A stretch of DNA of 64,000 nt, from the NCBI GenBank assembly GCA_001630475.1, contig KV419402.1:427910-491909 (forward strand), written 5' to 3'. The position numbers were made by a program, and so were the translations under genes. Source of the DNA: Sistotremastrum niveocremeum HHB9708. Lineage: Eukaryota > Basidiomycota > Agaricomycetes > Sistotremastrales > Sistotremastraceae. Under the pieces are notes generated by a model, which had not been told where the DNA came from, made no database searches, and saw nothing but the letters and a program-made list of their open reading frames with translations. Within the stretch, counting starts at the first letter, position 1. Each line of letters opens with the position of its first letter. Positions 1 through 10,637 of this stretch are shown here, piece by piece.

Positions 1-815
1 GCTAAAGGAAACGGCGTGAATGTTCTTGATTCGAAAATCTGACAAATCGATTGAAAGAATGGTATCCCATACCTGCAAACTGGAGACTCCCATCCGCAGA
101 CTTAATTTGCGCGTGAGTTGCCCAATCTCAAAGCGTTTGAGCCGTTTATGCTCAAGCTTTCATTGAGTGATCAGAACAAGCCGTGATCGATCATGCGACA
201 TCGTGGATGCTTTCTCATGCCTGTGGCGTGAAATATCCATGCGATGTTTCGTCGTTCATGCAGGCACATGATGCTTTTCCGTGTATCTCTTTCGGATATT
301 CTCCCATCTATCGATATATTTTGGGCCGCAATGACCTTAACAAAAGAACCAAACGTCATCGGACAGCTTATTCTACCCTCTTGGCATATGTGCATAAAAG
401 GAACGAATTCTCCTTAGCATCAGGCCTCTCAAACAGCACAAATCCGAAGCCGGTACTCACCGCCGTGTGACGCTTTGCGGCAAAATCACTGGGCGACTAC
501 AGTAACGTCAACCATATTTTTTCGCCGTCGTCAATCACGCTCAGACATCTACCCACTCGCAACTCATTTCCGCTGTGCACGTGCTCATGTTGGATCCCGA
601 TCCGTAAATGAGAGCGTTCGCACCCACGTCACAGACGATCAAGAAGGTTAGACTTCGAACAGGGACGACGAAGAAGATAAAATATTTGCCCTTGGCGCTC
701 CGCGAGAATTTGTTTCCTGCCGAACGGCCTCTCACAGTGGGGACACCTTATATTTGCTCATCTCGAGATACATTGCCATTGACCGCCGTCACCGCACTTA
801 ATGGGAGGTTCGGCC
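1..815. other. Left-end stretch without a supported gene
   Basis: Short open frames on both strands overlap each other. None shows a recognisable motif, a plausible splice structure or a signal peptide. The last ~200 bases must hold the promoter and 5' leader of the amidohydrolase gene starting at 816. An in-frame ATG at 801 would add five residues to that protein. Confidence 0.5.
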
Positions 816-2195
816 ATGCTCACCTACCTACTGTTCCTCGGTGCATGGATCGCGCTCTCCACTGCCCGTCATTTCAATCGCTCCGGTCTGATTACCCTCG
901 AAGAAGCTTGGATTCCGGCCCAATTTTTCGATCTCGTCAAGTACGTTCTTCAGCTCACAGCGGTTCCCATGACGACGTTTACTATCTCCTCGCTACAGTA
1001 CGACTCCAGTGCCAGGAAATCCACCCGGTAAGCATGACAAAAGCTTCACTGGCCTCGCTGACAACAGTCCAATCAAGAGGGTGTATCGGATGCTCAGTTC
1101 CTGTCCGATTTTGTTGATGTTCATAATCAGAGATTGAAGACAATGGACGCCGTTGGGATATCTTACATGGTGCTTTCCTTCGCTTCTCCGGGACCTCAAG
1201 GTTTCAGCGACCCTGTCCAAGCTCAGCAAGTTGCTGTAGAAGGAAATAACGCTCTCGCAGCCGTCATCGCCAACGATACCTTTCGATTTGGGGGACTTGC
1301 GTCTCTGTCGATGCATAATGCAACCGAGGCTGCTATAGAGCTCCGACGTGCCGTAACGGAGCTCGGGTTGCTTGGAGCTATCCTCAATGACTATCAACAA
1401 TCCGGCGCAGATAATTGTAAGCAGCAATTTGGTGTCATTTTCACGTGACACTGACTGGCCACAGCGACCCTCCTGTTCTACGACTCAACGGAATATGATC
1501 CATTCTGGCAGATGGTACAAGAGCTTGACGTCCCCGTCTACCTTCATCCCCGAACTCCCGTATCCTCACTGATCAAGCTTGAATGGAGTGGGGCGCGTTC
1601 CTTCTTAATTGGCGCTGCGTGGCAGTTTGCGGCAGGGACGTCGGAACATGCACTTAGTTTGTGCATCAACGGTGTATTCGAGTGAGTGTTCCAATTTGCT
1701 CTTGAAGACATATTTAATATATTTCCTGGCCTCTTCAGTCGCTTTCCGAACGTGACGGTTATCCTCGGCCATATGGTGAGAAAATATGCTCGTGGCTAGT
1801 GTTGTGTCTGAATGATGTTCAGGGGGAGCATATTCCGAGTGATTTATTCCGAATTGATCAACGTGAGCTTTGAGCCTCGGTCTGATTATCGAAATTCCCG
1901 AAACTCACACTGTCTTGTCATAGAATTGGGGCTCGAAGCTGTTCCCATGAAGAAGACGATCGCAGAATATTATCAAACCAATATTGTTCAAACCACGTCA
2001 GCGGTCTTTTCGGAGCCTTTATTGGATTTCCACATCAGTCAGATCGGAGCCGACAGAATTTTGTTTTCCATCGATTATCCTTGGCAGAGTTTGGAAGTAG
2101 GGGCGAATTTCATGCATGGAGTTAAATTGGATGCGAAGACGAAGGCTGCAATCTCTACTAACAATGCGATTGATGTCTTGCGATTGAATCGATGA
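816..2195 (+). CDS. 2,3-dihydroxybenzoate decarboxylase-like amidohydrolase with hydrophobic N-terminus
   Basis: Seven exons fit in phase: 816-941, 999-1027, 1078-1415, 1465-1681, 1739-1775, 1823-1862 and 1924-2195, giving 352 residues, the usual length for this family. These are amidohydrolase-2 TIM barrels that remove CO2 from hydroxybenzoates using a divalent metal. Family landmarks in order are LITLEEAW near residue 25 (metal-ligand Glu), a [18 protein letters not shown] block, YLHPRTP (metal-ligand His), VILGHMGEHIPSD, and FSIDYPW (catalytic Asp). The second metal His of the bacterial LEEHF form is replaced by Ala, as in fungal 2,3-DHB decarboxylases. The unusual part is the start: [17 protein letters not shown] resembles a signal peptide or anchor, whereas known relatives are cytosolic. 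Substrate could be another aromatic acid. The family call is firm; substrate and location are inferred. Confidence 0.85.
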
Positions 2196-2742
2196 TGAAG
2201 GATATTCAGATTCGGAGAAAGTGTCTATCATTAGTTGTAGTATATTCGGTATAAATTCTAGCAAGATGGGTTCATTCAAAACTTTCGGGGGTTTGAACAC
2301 TAGAGTTGACAGACATATAGAATCTGAATCGCCTGATAGTCGACTCTGTATGATGCTGACTGGCTATGTATGGAAGACGTTCGTGGCAAGCGTTCGGCTT
2401 ACGCCGATTTTGCTTCCTTGTCTTCATCGGACTCAATCGGCGCTCTGAGCCTCGCTTGCTTCAGGAGCTTCAGGTACTGCAACGCACATTTGATTCTGGA
2501 GGGAAGACCTCGGAACAAAATGCTGACAGATTTAGCCTGTAAGGGCCACGACCATAGAATAAGTGGATTGTGGAAGAGCGTGACTGTGTTCGTAAGAAAT
2601 AGTACAATGCAGAACTCTTCAAAGAGCCCCAGTTGAGGCAAATCAGGGGAATGCAAAACTGATTCAGCGACGCCGGTCTGAACAGGATACCGTATCAACG
2701 CGACGTTGAAGACACGTTAACTCAGATTGATATACCTCACTT
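2196..2742. other. Spacer between convergent amidohydrolase and SSP1
   Basis: This holds both 3' ends. A 99-codon minus-strand open frame (2399-2698) ends in a charged tail, SDEDKEAKSA. It lies downstream of the SSP1 stop, has no recognised domain, and I did not accept it as a gene. Confidence 0.4.
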
Positions 2743-3066
2743 TCAACAGGGACTGTATGCAGAGAGCCTGCAACCCTCTGCTGCTTGCGCGGAGTTGCAT
2801 GCGCCGTAAGTTCGTGCTGAATAGTGGCATTTAGATCACGTAGTAGGTGAGTAAATGATCACTCACTTCCATTGGGACATAGGCATGTTTCAATCACAAC
2901 CTGATTGAGTCGTCACGACGATATTCTGAATGAAGATGGATAAGCTTACGTCGCAGTAATGTGCCTTCGTAGTCGTGGTGGGGGGAATTGTGACTTGCGG
3001 AAGCGCATACGCCACGAGGAGTAGCGCGGTAACGAAAGGCAGGGTTCTCAAAATGAAACAAGTCAT
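2743..3066 (-). CDS. Small secreted six-cysteine protein, family member SSP1
   Basis: Three exons, 3066-2950, 2900-2867 (34 nt) and 2816-2743 (74 nt), have good GT-AG borders and encode 74 residues. The N-terminus (MTCFILRTLPFVTALLLVAYA) is a clear signal peptide. A Pro/Thr spacer (IPPTTTT) follows. The six-cysteine core reads in pieces YCD, ETCLCPNG, GACNSAQAAEGC, then AYSPC and stop. Its spacing C-x6-C-x-C-x9-C-x8-C-x7-C matches SSP2 and SSP4 exactly. Intron 1 falls right after the CD codons and intron 2 one base into the codon after CPNG, as in the other members. I do not recognise this family. An extracellular role as a disulfide-bonded effector, antimicrobial or signalling peptide is possible but not shown. 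Confidence 0.83.
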
Positions 3067-3103
3067 GGCGACAATGCATGCTTGGGGGCTTGGTGAGTAT
3101 CGG

Positions 3104-3112
3104 TCTTATATC
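3104..3112 (-). promoter_or_regulatory. TATA-like box of SSP1
   Basis: On the minus strand this reads GATATAAGA, 38 bases upstream of the SSP1 ATG. Similar elements precede SSP2, SSP3, SSP4 and the 9.1-9.2 kb peptide at 49-67 bases. Confidence 0.5.
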
Positions 3113-4137
3113 TGCCTTCCCTTGCGGAATCCACAATATTGGTGCAGGAGGCATTGACATAAAAGATGGTACGACCGAATGAAAACATCGTTCAGGGGCT
3201 TTCTCTCTTATTATCGGAAGAATCGTAGGAGGGAGTAGCGCCTTGAAGACCACGAGAACATGGCGTCCGGCCTCCGTCAAAATAAGTCGAGGCCTGAGAT
3301 CATGCAGGCTCCAGAGGAAAATGAATCGGGTATTCGGGCTTAGCTTTCGTTAAATTTTAGTCGTCCAAATGAGACATCGAAGGGGCAGAAAGTCCGATAT
3401 TGAAGCAGGCAGATGTGGCACACGGGCCCCAATTTTCCTCTTCAGTTTGGTGAACTTTGGCACTGACTCGCATTTTGGCTGCGCAGTGGACCAGACGACG
3501 ATGTGCTTTTGAGCCCCAAGAACAGTGAGCCTTTCATGCATAGCGGTTTGGAGTGTTGAGAGCTGAGCCTTCAGCGTTAATCGATTGCAATCGTTGCCAG
3601 AAACGCGGATCCGCCGAAACGGTGGATGAGAGTGAATGCCTCGTGAAAACTTCCGGAGTTGGCCGGCTTCCCTTCGTCGCGCTTTCAATCTTTCGTTGGC
3701 GTTGCCAAAAACTACTCTACTGTCGACAGCAGAATGGTCGTCAATGATGGCAGGATGTGATGATATCACCCCCAAGAAGCCCGAAAATTTCGACATTCCC
3801 TTGCTCCAACCATGCAAGTCCCGTACGAAAGCGTCGACTGAAGTTGGATACACGCATCGTCACTACTGAAGGGCGTTCCAGAAGCAAACATATCCTCGAA
3901 TTGCAGAATAAATAAACATGCTTCCGTTGTAACCGGTTACTTTCTTGCCTCGTGGATGTCATTCACTGAACTCTTCTGGGACCACAATACGACACTCTTC
4001 CCCGACGAATGAGGTGGTCCTCTATGTTGGGTGTCCAATCACAGTATTCGCGGCCCTTCCCATATCTCTCCTCCTCGTGAAGGTCTATCAGATTCCACAA
4101 AACCTGGTATACTGACGACTGTAACCTACTTGTCGTT
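3113..4137. other. Spacer between SSP1 and SSP2
   Basis: About 1 kb with no gene I can defend. The longest minus-strand frame (3350-3853, ~150 residues from its first ATG) has no recognisable motif, signal peptide or splice partners. It could be a decayed gene. Confidence 0.4.
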
Positions 4138-4465
4138 TCAACAGGGGCTGTAACTCCCACGGTAACATCCTTCTGCAACCTGCGCGCTCGTACAGGGCCA
4201 AGCACTGTGGACTGTGGGATTGACAATAATCAGTGTGCACTCCATGGGTGAAACGTGACAAAACGGTAAATACTTACATCCGCCTGGGCATTCGCACACA
4301 ATCTCAATCAACTTTTTCGCAGCATTAATGATTGACTCTCATTGACAGGTGGGTACTCACATCGCAGTGGAAATGGATAGAGCTTGTAGGAATAGGAGAT
4401 ACAACAGCACCCCACGCCGAGAGGTACAGACTTGAAGCAACGGCAAGAGCAAAAAGGGACCGCAT
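4138..4465 (-). CDS. Small secreted six-cysteine protein, family member SSP2
   Basis: Exons 4465-4361, 4311-4278 (34 nt) and 4211-4138 (74 nt) encode 70 residues. The signal peptide is MRSLFALAVASSLYLSAWGA, followed by a Pro/Ser/Thr spacer (SPIPTSS). The core in pieces is HCD, EIVCECPGG, PCTSAQVAEGC and SYSPC, followed directly by the stop. Cysteine spacing is C-x6-C-x-C-x9-C-x8-C-x7-C. The exon 3 frame was chosen because it restores the Q-x-[AW]-E-G-C block and C-terminal cysteine shared by all four members. Using the next AG, 7 bases downstream, opens a longer frame (to 3963) lacking this conservation. Intron 1 ends in AAG. Same strand and gene structure as SSP1, about 1.1 kb away, so a tandem duplicate. 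Function unknown. Confidence 0.83.
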
Positions 4466-4531
4466 TTCGTCTGATTTTCGATTGCCACGAAGAAGCAGAA
4501 TTGGGAGAGTGCTGAGAATGCATAAGCCCTT

Positions 4532-4540
4532 CTTATAAAA
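4532..4540 (-). promoter_or_regulatory. TATA-like box of SSP2
   Basis: On the minus strand this reads TTTTATAAG, 67 bases upstream of the SSP2 ATG. Confidence 0.5.
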
Positions 4541-6179
4541 CCCTCAAAGCGTCCATTTGAGTGACCTCCGGAGTCCGTCCGAGTTGAACATATCGATCCA
4601 ATACCGACAACGTACAAGTTCGCATGAAAGAATGACGGAAAATCGTTGGGCTAAAGCGTGCCTGAACCGCGTCACGTAGGGGGTGAGAGAATTGTGCCTG
4701 TAACGAAGGGGCACCGAAACTCAATTGTTGATCGAGTCATGGGGCTTTGAGTCAGGGCCCAGTAGTATCATGGCTTGACAGAGCTCGGTGCGTTCCTGGA
4801 TGTCAGCGTTTGCCAATTTGGTCAAAGTCCAACACATTCGATCCTTCATACATTTCGAGGCGAGATACTGACACATCTGACTGAAATCGGTATATCGATA
4901 TCTTTGAAATGATCTTCCCAGCTCAGGCTAGTTGGCTTTGATGAGCTTCATGCAAGTTGAAATGTGATAGTACTGGATTCATGAACTCGGATTCCATTGA
5001 CTGATACAATTGATAGGTTCAGTGCGGATCTGTCGGAACAGAAGGAATATCCCTCGGGCGCCGCGAGCGTGCAAAACGTTTATTGGTCGAGAATATAAGA
5101 GACTCTCCATCATGGCGTCGCACGTTCTCTGAGACAGTGAGACTCGATATCTTCTGGACCCTCGTATCAAATCGTATCAAGTGGTGTAGCCGATACATTG
5201 CTTTCGATACACTGTCACAAATTGACCCTTGGGACGTTTCGCTTTGGTGTTGAGGCATGGGAGCACAATAAACTTGAAAGCCAAAATCAAGCAAGATCTC
5301 CCTGAATTGGCATGTTGCGGATCAACTACGGAAGCTCTGAATCCAACGGAAACGCCCGGCGAAGATATGACGTGACTCATCACTGCGAAGTAGAAACTTG
5401 AGACATCGATGGTGAGCGGACTTTATCCGTTCATGGAGCGTGGCATGCAGCTTGCTAGGGCGAATGTCAGTAGCAGGTTGAGCCCGAGCCAACAGGCAGG
5501 CATCAAAGAATCAAAGTTTACTTCTCAACGCCAGGAATTCAATCGAATGAGCGTTTGGTTCCCACTAATAATTGTAGACAGTACACATCCCAACTCTTCA
5601 GAATATTTGGAGAAGCCCAGTATAGCAGAAAGCTATGCGATGGCTGATATATGATATAGCGCAATCGGATCACTAACCAGTCAGAATTAGCACTCGCGTG
5701 GCCCGTAGATCTCCGCTTTCGTTGAGAAGTAGCACTGGCTTGAGAATGGTCTAGCCTTGGAACGCAATCCAATTGACTCTTCCACGAGGTCTGCGCGACT
5801 CAGTCATACGATCATCCCGAAATGCAGGAGGTTCAACCAATCATCACGAAGTCGAGACAGCACAGAGCGGAACACAGGGTTGATCGAAGGTCCTTAGATC
5901 GACTCGTATGCTGGCATCAGTGCCATGGTGCTAGAGGGCCAATAAGCGTTCGCTGCAGAGCATCAGCTTCCGTGCCGGCACCGACTCCGGCTTCGTTCGC
6001 TTCGGATTCCAGCGCCCGGCTTCTCTGCCCTGATCGCCTGCGCTGTATGCAACTTTGCATTCAACCACACTCAACTTGCCACAGCCTTCGACGATCATGA
6101 GGTCAAGATATTCCTGCTCTCAGTTCCAGAAATAGCAGCTGGTTGAAACTCAACGTCACACTGGACTCGGAGTGCATTG
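4541..6179. other. Spacer between SSP2 and GMC oxidoreductase 1
   Basis: About 1.6 kb of AT/GC-mixed DNA with only short overlapping frames. I looked on both strands for a further six-cysteine gene (CxCP and EGC blocks) and found none. It is shared upstream DNA of two divergently transcribed genes and is long enough to hold regulatory sites for both. Confidence 0.45.
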
Positions 6180-6187
6180 TATAAAAG
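6180..6187 (+). promoter_or_regulatory. TATA box of GMC oxidoreductase 1
   Basis: TATAAAAG lies 80 bases upstream of the ATG at 6268, a near-consensus match and position. Confidence 0.6.
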
Positions 6188-6267
6188 TCCTCGCTGCGAA
6201 CCATCCTCGACCTCAGACAAGTCTCGGCTTCTAACTCTCAAAAGTCACCTTGACAATCCACTCACCA

Positions 6268-8533
6268 ATGTTCAAATCAGTCATTCTTTCAGTCGCTATC
6301 GCACTTCAGGCGAATCTTCAAGTGGCCCACGGGGCGCTACTCACCGATCCTACGAAAATTGGCAATAACTACGATTTCGTAGTCGTCGGAGCTGGTATTG
6401 GAGGAAGTGTCGTTGCCAATCGACTTTCTGAGAATCCCGCCTGGAAAGTCTTGCTCATCGAGGCTGGTATCAAGTGAGGTTATCGCTGGCGCGTCCATTC
6501 TTTGCGCTCACGCCTGTTTAGCAATGCCGGTCTCGAAGATATCAGCATTCCTTTCTTCGCCCCCAGAGATTCTCCCAACGAGATCTGGACTTGGAATGTG
6601 AGTATACAAGCCATATTTATCAGCAGACATACTAACAATAACCCAGTACACCACCGTTCCTCAAACAGGTCTCCTCGGGCGTACTCTTACCTACCAGCGT
6701 GGCAAGATCTTGGGTGGCACTAGTTCCATCAGTATGTATTTTCCCGTGGCGCGGTGTTCAATCTCTGATATCCGTGCAGACTACATGATGTTTACCCGTG
6801 GTTCATCTGACTTCTGGGACAACATCGCCAACTGGACCGGTGACTCTTCCTGGGGATGGAAGAACATCTACAACTACTTCATTAAAGTCAGTCCTTACTC
6901 CGCGTCCCCTTTCATTATATTAATCGCCGAATTTTGCAGTTGGAGACTTTCACCCCTCCCGCCGATGGACACGATACCACTGGACAATACGACCCCTCCG
7001 TCCACGGTACATCCGGCCCCTTGGCCGTCAGTTTGCCCGGAGCCGCCAACGAGCTCTCTCCCTTCATCTTCCAAACGCAACAGAACGAGGCATCCCACTG
7101 GCCCTTCATCCTCGACGCTAACAGCGGTAACCAGCTCGGTCTCGGTATGTTCACTATCTTCCATAATTGATACATAACTGACTCTCCGTCTCAGGTTGGC
7201 TCCAGGCTACCATCAACGGCTCTACTCGTGCATCCGCCGCCACCGCTTACCTTGCTCCCCAATACATTTCCCGTCCCAACTTGGATGTCTTGATCGAACA
7301 ACAAGTCACCAAGGTCCTCTTCAACACCAATGTTAAGGGCGCTCCTCAAGCCACCGGTGTCACATTCGCCTCCGGACCCAAAGGTAAATCCACAAGCAAA
7401 ACTCAGCTATCTAGTCAATACTTACGATATGTAACAGCCAAGGTCTACACCGTCAAGGCCAAGAAAGAAGTCATCCTCTCCGGTGGATCAATCGGCAGCA
7501 CGCACCTCCTCCTCCTCTCCGGTATCGGCGACAAGAACGCCCTCAAGAAAGTCGGCGTTTCCTCCATCTTCAATAACGCAGAAGTCGGCTCCAATCTCAT
7601 CGACCATCCCTGCATCACCAACCACTGGGTCGCGAACACCACCAACTCTCTCGATCTCCTTCGCGAGAACTCGACGGCTTTGGCTGATGCTATCGCCAAC
7701 TACGATGCGACTGGAAAAGGAAGACTCGTCGATACTGTTTCGCCTGCTATGGGTCTCTTCAGGTTCCCGGATAATTCGGATTTCATTCAGAGTAATCCGG
7801 GTGTTAAGACTGCTTCTGGACCCAAGGCTGCCGAGTACGAATTCTTGTGGATCGTAAGCTTCTTCCTCTTCTTCTTTGAGCGGTGCTAATGTATATTGGA
7901 TTGGATAGGATGGTTGGGGATCTTTCCTCCCCGTCCCTGGTCCCTCAGGCTTCTACCTGACCCTCTCCCAAGTCATCCTCTCTCCTTCATCTCGTGAGTT
8001 TTCTCTCTACCGTCTTTCGACTGCCTTCTTACATTCAAACTAAGGTGGAACCATCACCCTCAACTCCGCCAGCCCATGGGTCTTCCCCACCATCGACACA
8101 GCCTTCCTCACCACCGAATACGACCTTGATATCTCGCGCGCAGCATTCAAAGACGCACGTACCTTCATGAGCGATAAAGCCTGGAAAGGCTACAACCTCG
8201 GCGAAGCATTTGACCAGAGTGCCTTCCAGACGGATGCGCAGATCGATTCCTACCTCCGCAACAACACTACTCCCGCTTATCATATGACTTCTACCAATCG
8301 CATTCAGAGCCATAAGGGTGGAGATGGTGTCGTTGATAATACTCTCAAAGTTGTCGGTGTCAGTGGTCTCCGTGTCGTTGACAACTCTGTTTTCGTGCGT
8401 CTTCTTTCATTCAGATATATCGAAGTTTAACTGATGACTTTTATAGCCTTTCATCATCGAGGGTCACCCCGAGGCCACCATCTACGCTCTTGCCGAGCGC
8501 GCATCTGATTACATCAAGGCCACTTGGGCTTAG
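6268..8533 (+). CDS. Secreted GMC oxidoreductase 1 (aryl-alcohol oxidase-like)
   Basis: About ten short-intron exons encode a ~600-residue flavoenzyme. A signal peptide ([18 protein letters not shown]) precedes the ADP-binding site [20 protein letters not shown] with the distal LIEAG. Later come [13 protein letters not shown] (GMC signature 1), [17 protein letters not shown] (signature 2), [10 protein letters not shown], a His in YHMTST and a second His in [15 protein letters not shown]. The His/His pair fits aryl-alcohol oxidases and related AA3 enzymes. These oxidise alcohols extracellularly with FAD and O2 and supply H2O2 for lignocellulose attack. The dinucleotide site has GAGIGG where most family members have GGGTAG. 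Substrate cannot be read from sequence. It lies between the two SSP groups, on the opposite strand, with a strong TATA box. Confidence 0.93.
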
Positions 8534-9058
8534 GACGGTCGTGGGCGGTTGGGTTGTGGTTGGTAGCAGAATTGCGCTATTCCTTAGATGTACCTAATTA
8601 TAGATATTTCATTCGTATCATTCCCCAGCGATATCAAGGTGGCTATTCACGGTGTCCTATCTCGATATATACCACTCGGGAGCTCACCCGGGCCGGCGAG
8701 TCAGGCGCCATGCAATCGACTCGAGTATCAACTGATCAACCAGAACTACTTGGGGACTGCGGCACAATACGATTGAAGGGACATAGATGCTATAGTACAT
8801 TGGAATTGAGTTAACACTTGGTCAAGCTAACATGCGATTTCCTGGGGGCCATGTTACAAGAGATGGTCACAAGACGATGAGATTGACCAGTTCATTATCG
8901 ACACTTCTGTCTGTTCACAGCCGCGAACCCGCCGTTCAGGGTAAATTGGAGGATGGTTGTTATTATTAGACTTCGTTGCCATCAATCCTTTTGTGACCGA
9001 CAGTACTGTGGTAGAAGTATCGGTGAGGAAGCAGCTCTTGATCAGATACAAATGGTGC
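8534..9058. other. Spacer between GMC 1 and the 9.1-9.2 kb peptide
   Basis: About 0.5 kb between two convergent genes, with only short overlapping frames. It presumably holds the two 3' untranslated regions. Confidence 0.45.
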
Positions 9059-9226
9059 TCACGGCGCTGGTACTGGCAGGAAAGAGCCCCAGCCATCCCT
9101 CCACTCTGGGTCTTCTGGAACCTCTCGTTCAAGGATGATCGGGACAGGGGCAGCTGTAGGATTGCAGCCGTTCGATGCGAACATGATCAACATGTAGACT
9201 ACGAGCAGTTTCGCGAGTAAAATCAT
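9059..9226 (-). CDS. Short secreted peptide (55 aa) with a GMC-oxidoreductase-like tail
   Basis: A single intronless frame starts at an ATG with a TATA-like box 55 bases upstream. A hydrophobic leader (MILLAKLLVVYMLIMFASNG) runs into a mature part beginning near CNPTAAPVPIILE. The final residues, [15 protein letters not shown], align with the segment of the neighbouring GMC oxidoreductases around [10 protein letters not shown] (GMC 1) and LWRDGWATFLPVPYP (GMC 3). In the GMC genes that segment is interrupted by an intron exactly at WR|DG; here it is continuous. It lacks the six-cysteine core of SSP1-4 but shares their strand, size, leader and promoter style. It could be a real peptide precursor or a fragment that captured GMC coding sequence. 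Confidence 0.5.
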   Translation of the reverse strand: MILLAKLLVVYMLIMFASNGCNPTAAPVPIILEREVPEDPEWRDGWGSFLPVPAP

Positions 9227-9280
9227 TTGACGGGTAGATGGGGCGGAAATGGCTTTCACAGAGGGGAATCCACGGCGCTC

Positions 9281-9289
9281 TTTATATGA
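9281..9289 (-). promoter_or_regulatory. TATA-like box of the 55-aa peptide
   Basis: On the minus strand this reads TCATATAAA, 55 bases upstream of the ATG at 9226. Confidence 0.45.
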
Positions 9290-9953
9290 TAACGAAAGAT
9301 AAGAGGGTTGGCATAGAAGGAAACATCTTCCTCTGCCAAAGCTCCTGAGGCGTCTGAGGGGACAACTCCGCATCAAGATCTCGTCTCAACTGCTGGATTC
9401 GCAACCCATGTCAGGGGATCAAGCCATGCGATCCTTCAGAAGTATAGTAATTAGGAGTAACGAGAGGATTTGAGGCCCGTCCAAGAGTTTTCGAGTACCT
9501 AAACATCGTTGCAGGGTGGCTGTGGATTAGGTGACGTATGCAACCATTTTCTATCTTATCAGCAAGACAGGAGGTACAACATTCTACTGAAAGCTAATCA
9601 TCGTCTCTGAGCTTCCAAGAAGCCCGCACCGAGGACTCAGACCATATGTGGATGCGCCGGGGTGTCTAGGTCGTGTCTTAACTGCGAGATTGATGACGTG
9701 CGGCCAGGGACAAAGAGTGTATCAGGTCACGTGTACTTCAACGAAGGGTGCAGCAGACAATGCAACTGTGAAGGAGATTTGAAGCGGCTGGCGAGGACGA
9801 AGAAAACTCGAATTTCTAGCTGACTTGGGCAGCCAAGTTGGGCTGGACAACTTGGAGCTGGAATACGTTTTGTTGACAACTATTTGGTCGGCGAGCTTTA
9901 GCAGGTAGGTAAAGAAGGGCTCGCGACAAGAAATTAAGTTGATATCGTTCCGA
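9290..9953. other. Spacer between the 55-aa peptide and SSP3
   Basis: About 0.66 kb. It holds the SSP3 3' end and the upstream region of the 9226 peptide. A long minus-strand frame running 9722-10360 simply reads through SSP3 introns in the wrong phase and is not the gene. Confidence 0.45.
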
Positions 9954-10360
9954 TCAGGTAGAACTACTCGCAGGACTAGTAGTAGTCGCGGTAGGAGAAT
10001 AAGATCCGAATGGCCCGGTATAAATGGGGCAGGTATTGTATGTACTATTGCGACATCCTTCCCAAAGCTGTAGTGTCGTGCATTCTCCTTCGGCTGGGAC
10101 TTTGAAATAAAAAAAGAGGAGACGATTTTAACATATATCGTTATGCCTCCGAGTCGATGACGAGTTCGTATCTCATACTTACGTTTCCCAGGACAATCGC
10201 AAACAGGAATTATATCTCGCTGCAACATGCTTACTAAGCAAGTGTATCGCTCAACAGCAGAGGAATGTATACTGACCTCGCATTGTGGAGGAAGTATGGG
10301 AGTTGGGGACGCCAATGCGGCCGCAGCGTAGAAAATGCACAAAGCAGAGAACGCAATCAT
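9954..10360 (-). CDS. Small secreted six-cysteine protein with Ser/Thr tail, family member SSP3
   Basis: Exons 10360-10277, 10219-10183 (37 nt) and 10099-9954 (146 nt) encode 88 residues. The signal peptide is MIAFSALCIFYAAAALA, then a Pro-rich spacer (SPTPILPP). The core in pieces is QCE, IPVCDCPGK, ECTTLQLWEGC and TYNTC. It differs from SSP1, 2 and 4 in two ways. Exon 2 is one codon longer, so C1-x7-C2 instead of x6. Translation also continues 21 residues past the sixth cysteine into a Tyr/Gly then Ser/Thr-rich tail (TATTTSPASSST) that could be O-glycosylated. Cysteine spacing after C2 is unchanged, and both introns sit at the family positions. It lies 277 bp downstream of SSP4, head to tail. 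Function unknown. Confidence 0.82.
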
Positions 10361-10421
10361 TTCAGTGTCAAAGCTGGGATCGAGGGGTGAGTCCGTTGAT
10401 CATGAATCTTGACTTCACTGC

Positions 10422-10430
10422 TCTTATAGA
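10422..10430 (-). promoter_or_regulatory. TATA-like box of SSP3
   Basis: On the minus strand this reads TCTATAAGA, 62 bases upstream of the SSP3 ATG, within the 277-bp gap between SSP4 and SSP3. Confidence 0.5.
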
Positions 10431-10637
10431 CGCAACACAAGTCATAGATCTCAATTGTGCTCAGGCACAGCGGCGCTACATCGCTCCTGTAGAAAACAAG
10501 CTGGACAAAAATATCACCCAGAAGCACCGTCACAGGAACACGGAGAAAACTACGGTACCTAACTACACATCAGATATGCGATCTTCCCCATCTGAACGAT
10601 TGAGATTATCTCTGACATTCGCTTTCGGAAGCCATTT

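Noticed and set aside
3963-4226. Longer alternative last exon for SSP2 (about 82 more codons)
   Set aside because: Using the acceptor 7 bases downstream opens this frame but loses the Q-x-[AW]-E-G-C block and last cysteine that all four family members share, and the 74-nt exon length.
9722-10360. 212-codon minus-strand frame
   Set aside because: It begins with the SSP3 signal peptide but reads through both introns; splicing gives a shorter protein matching the family.
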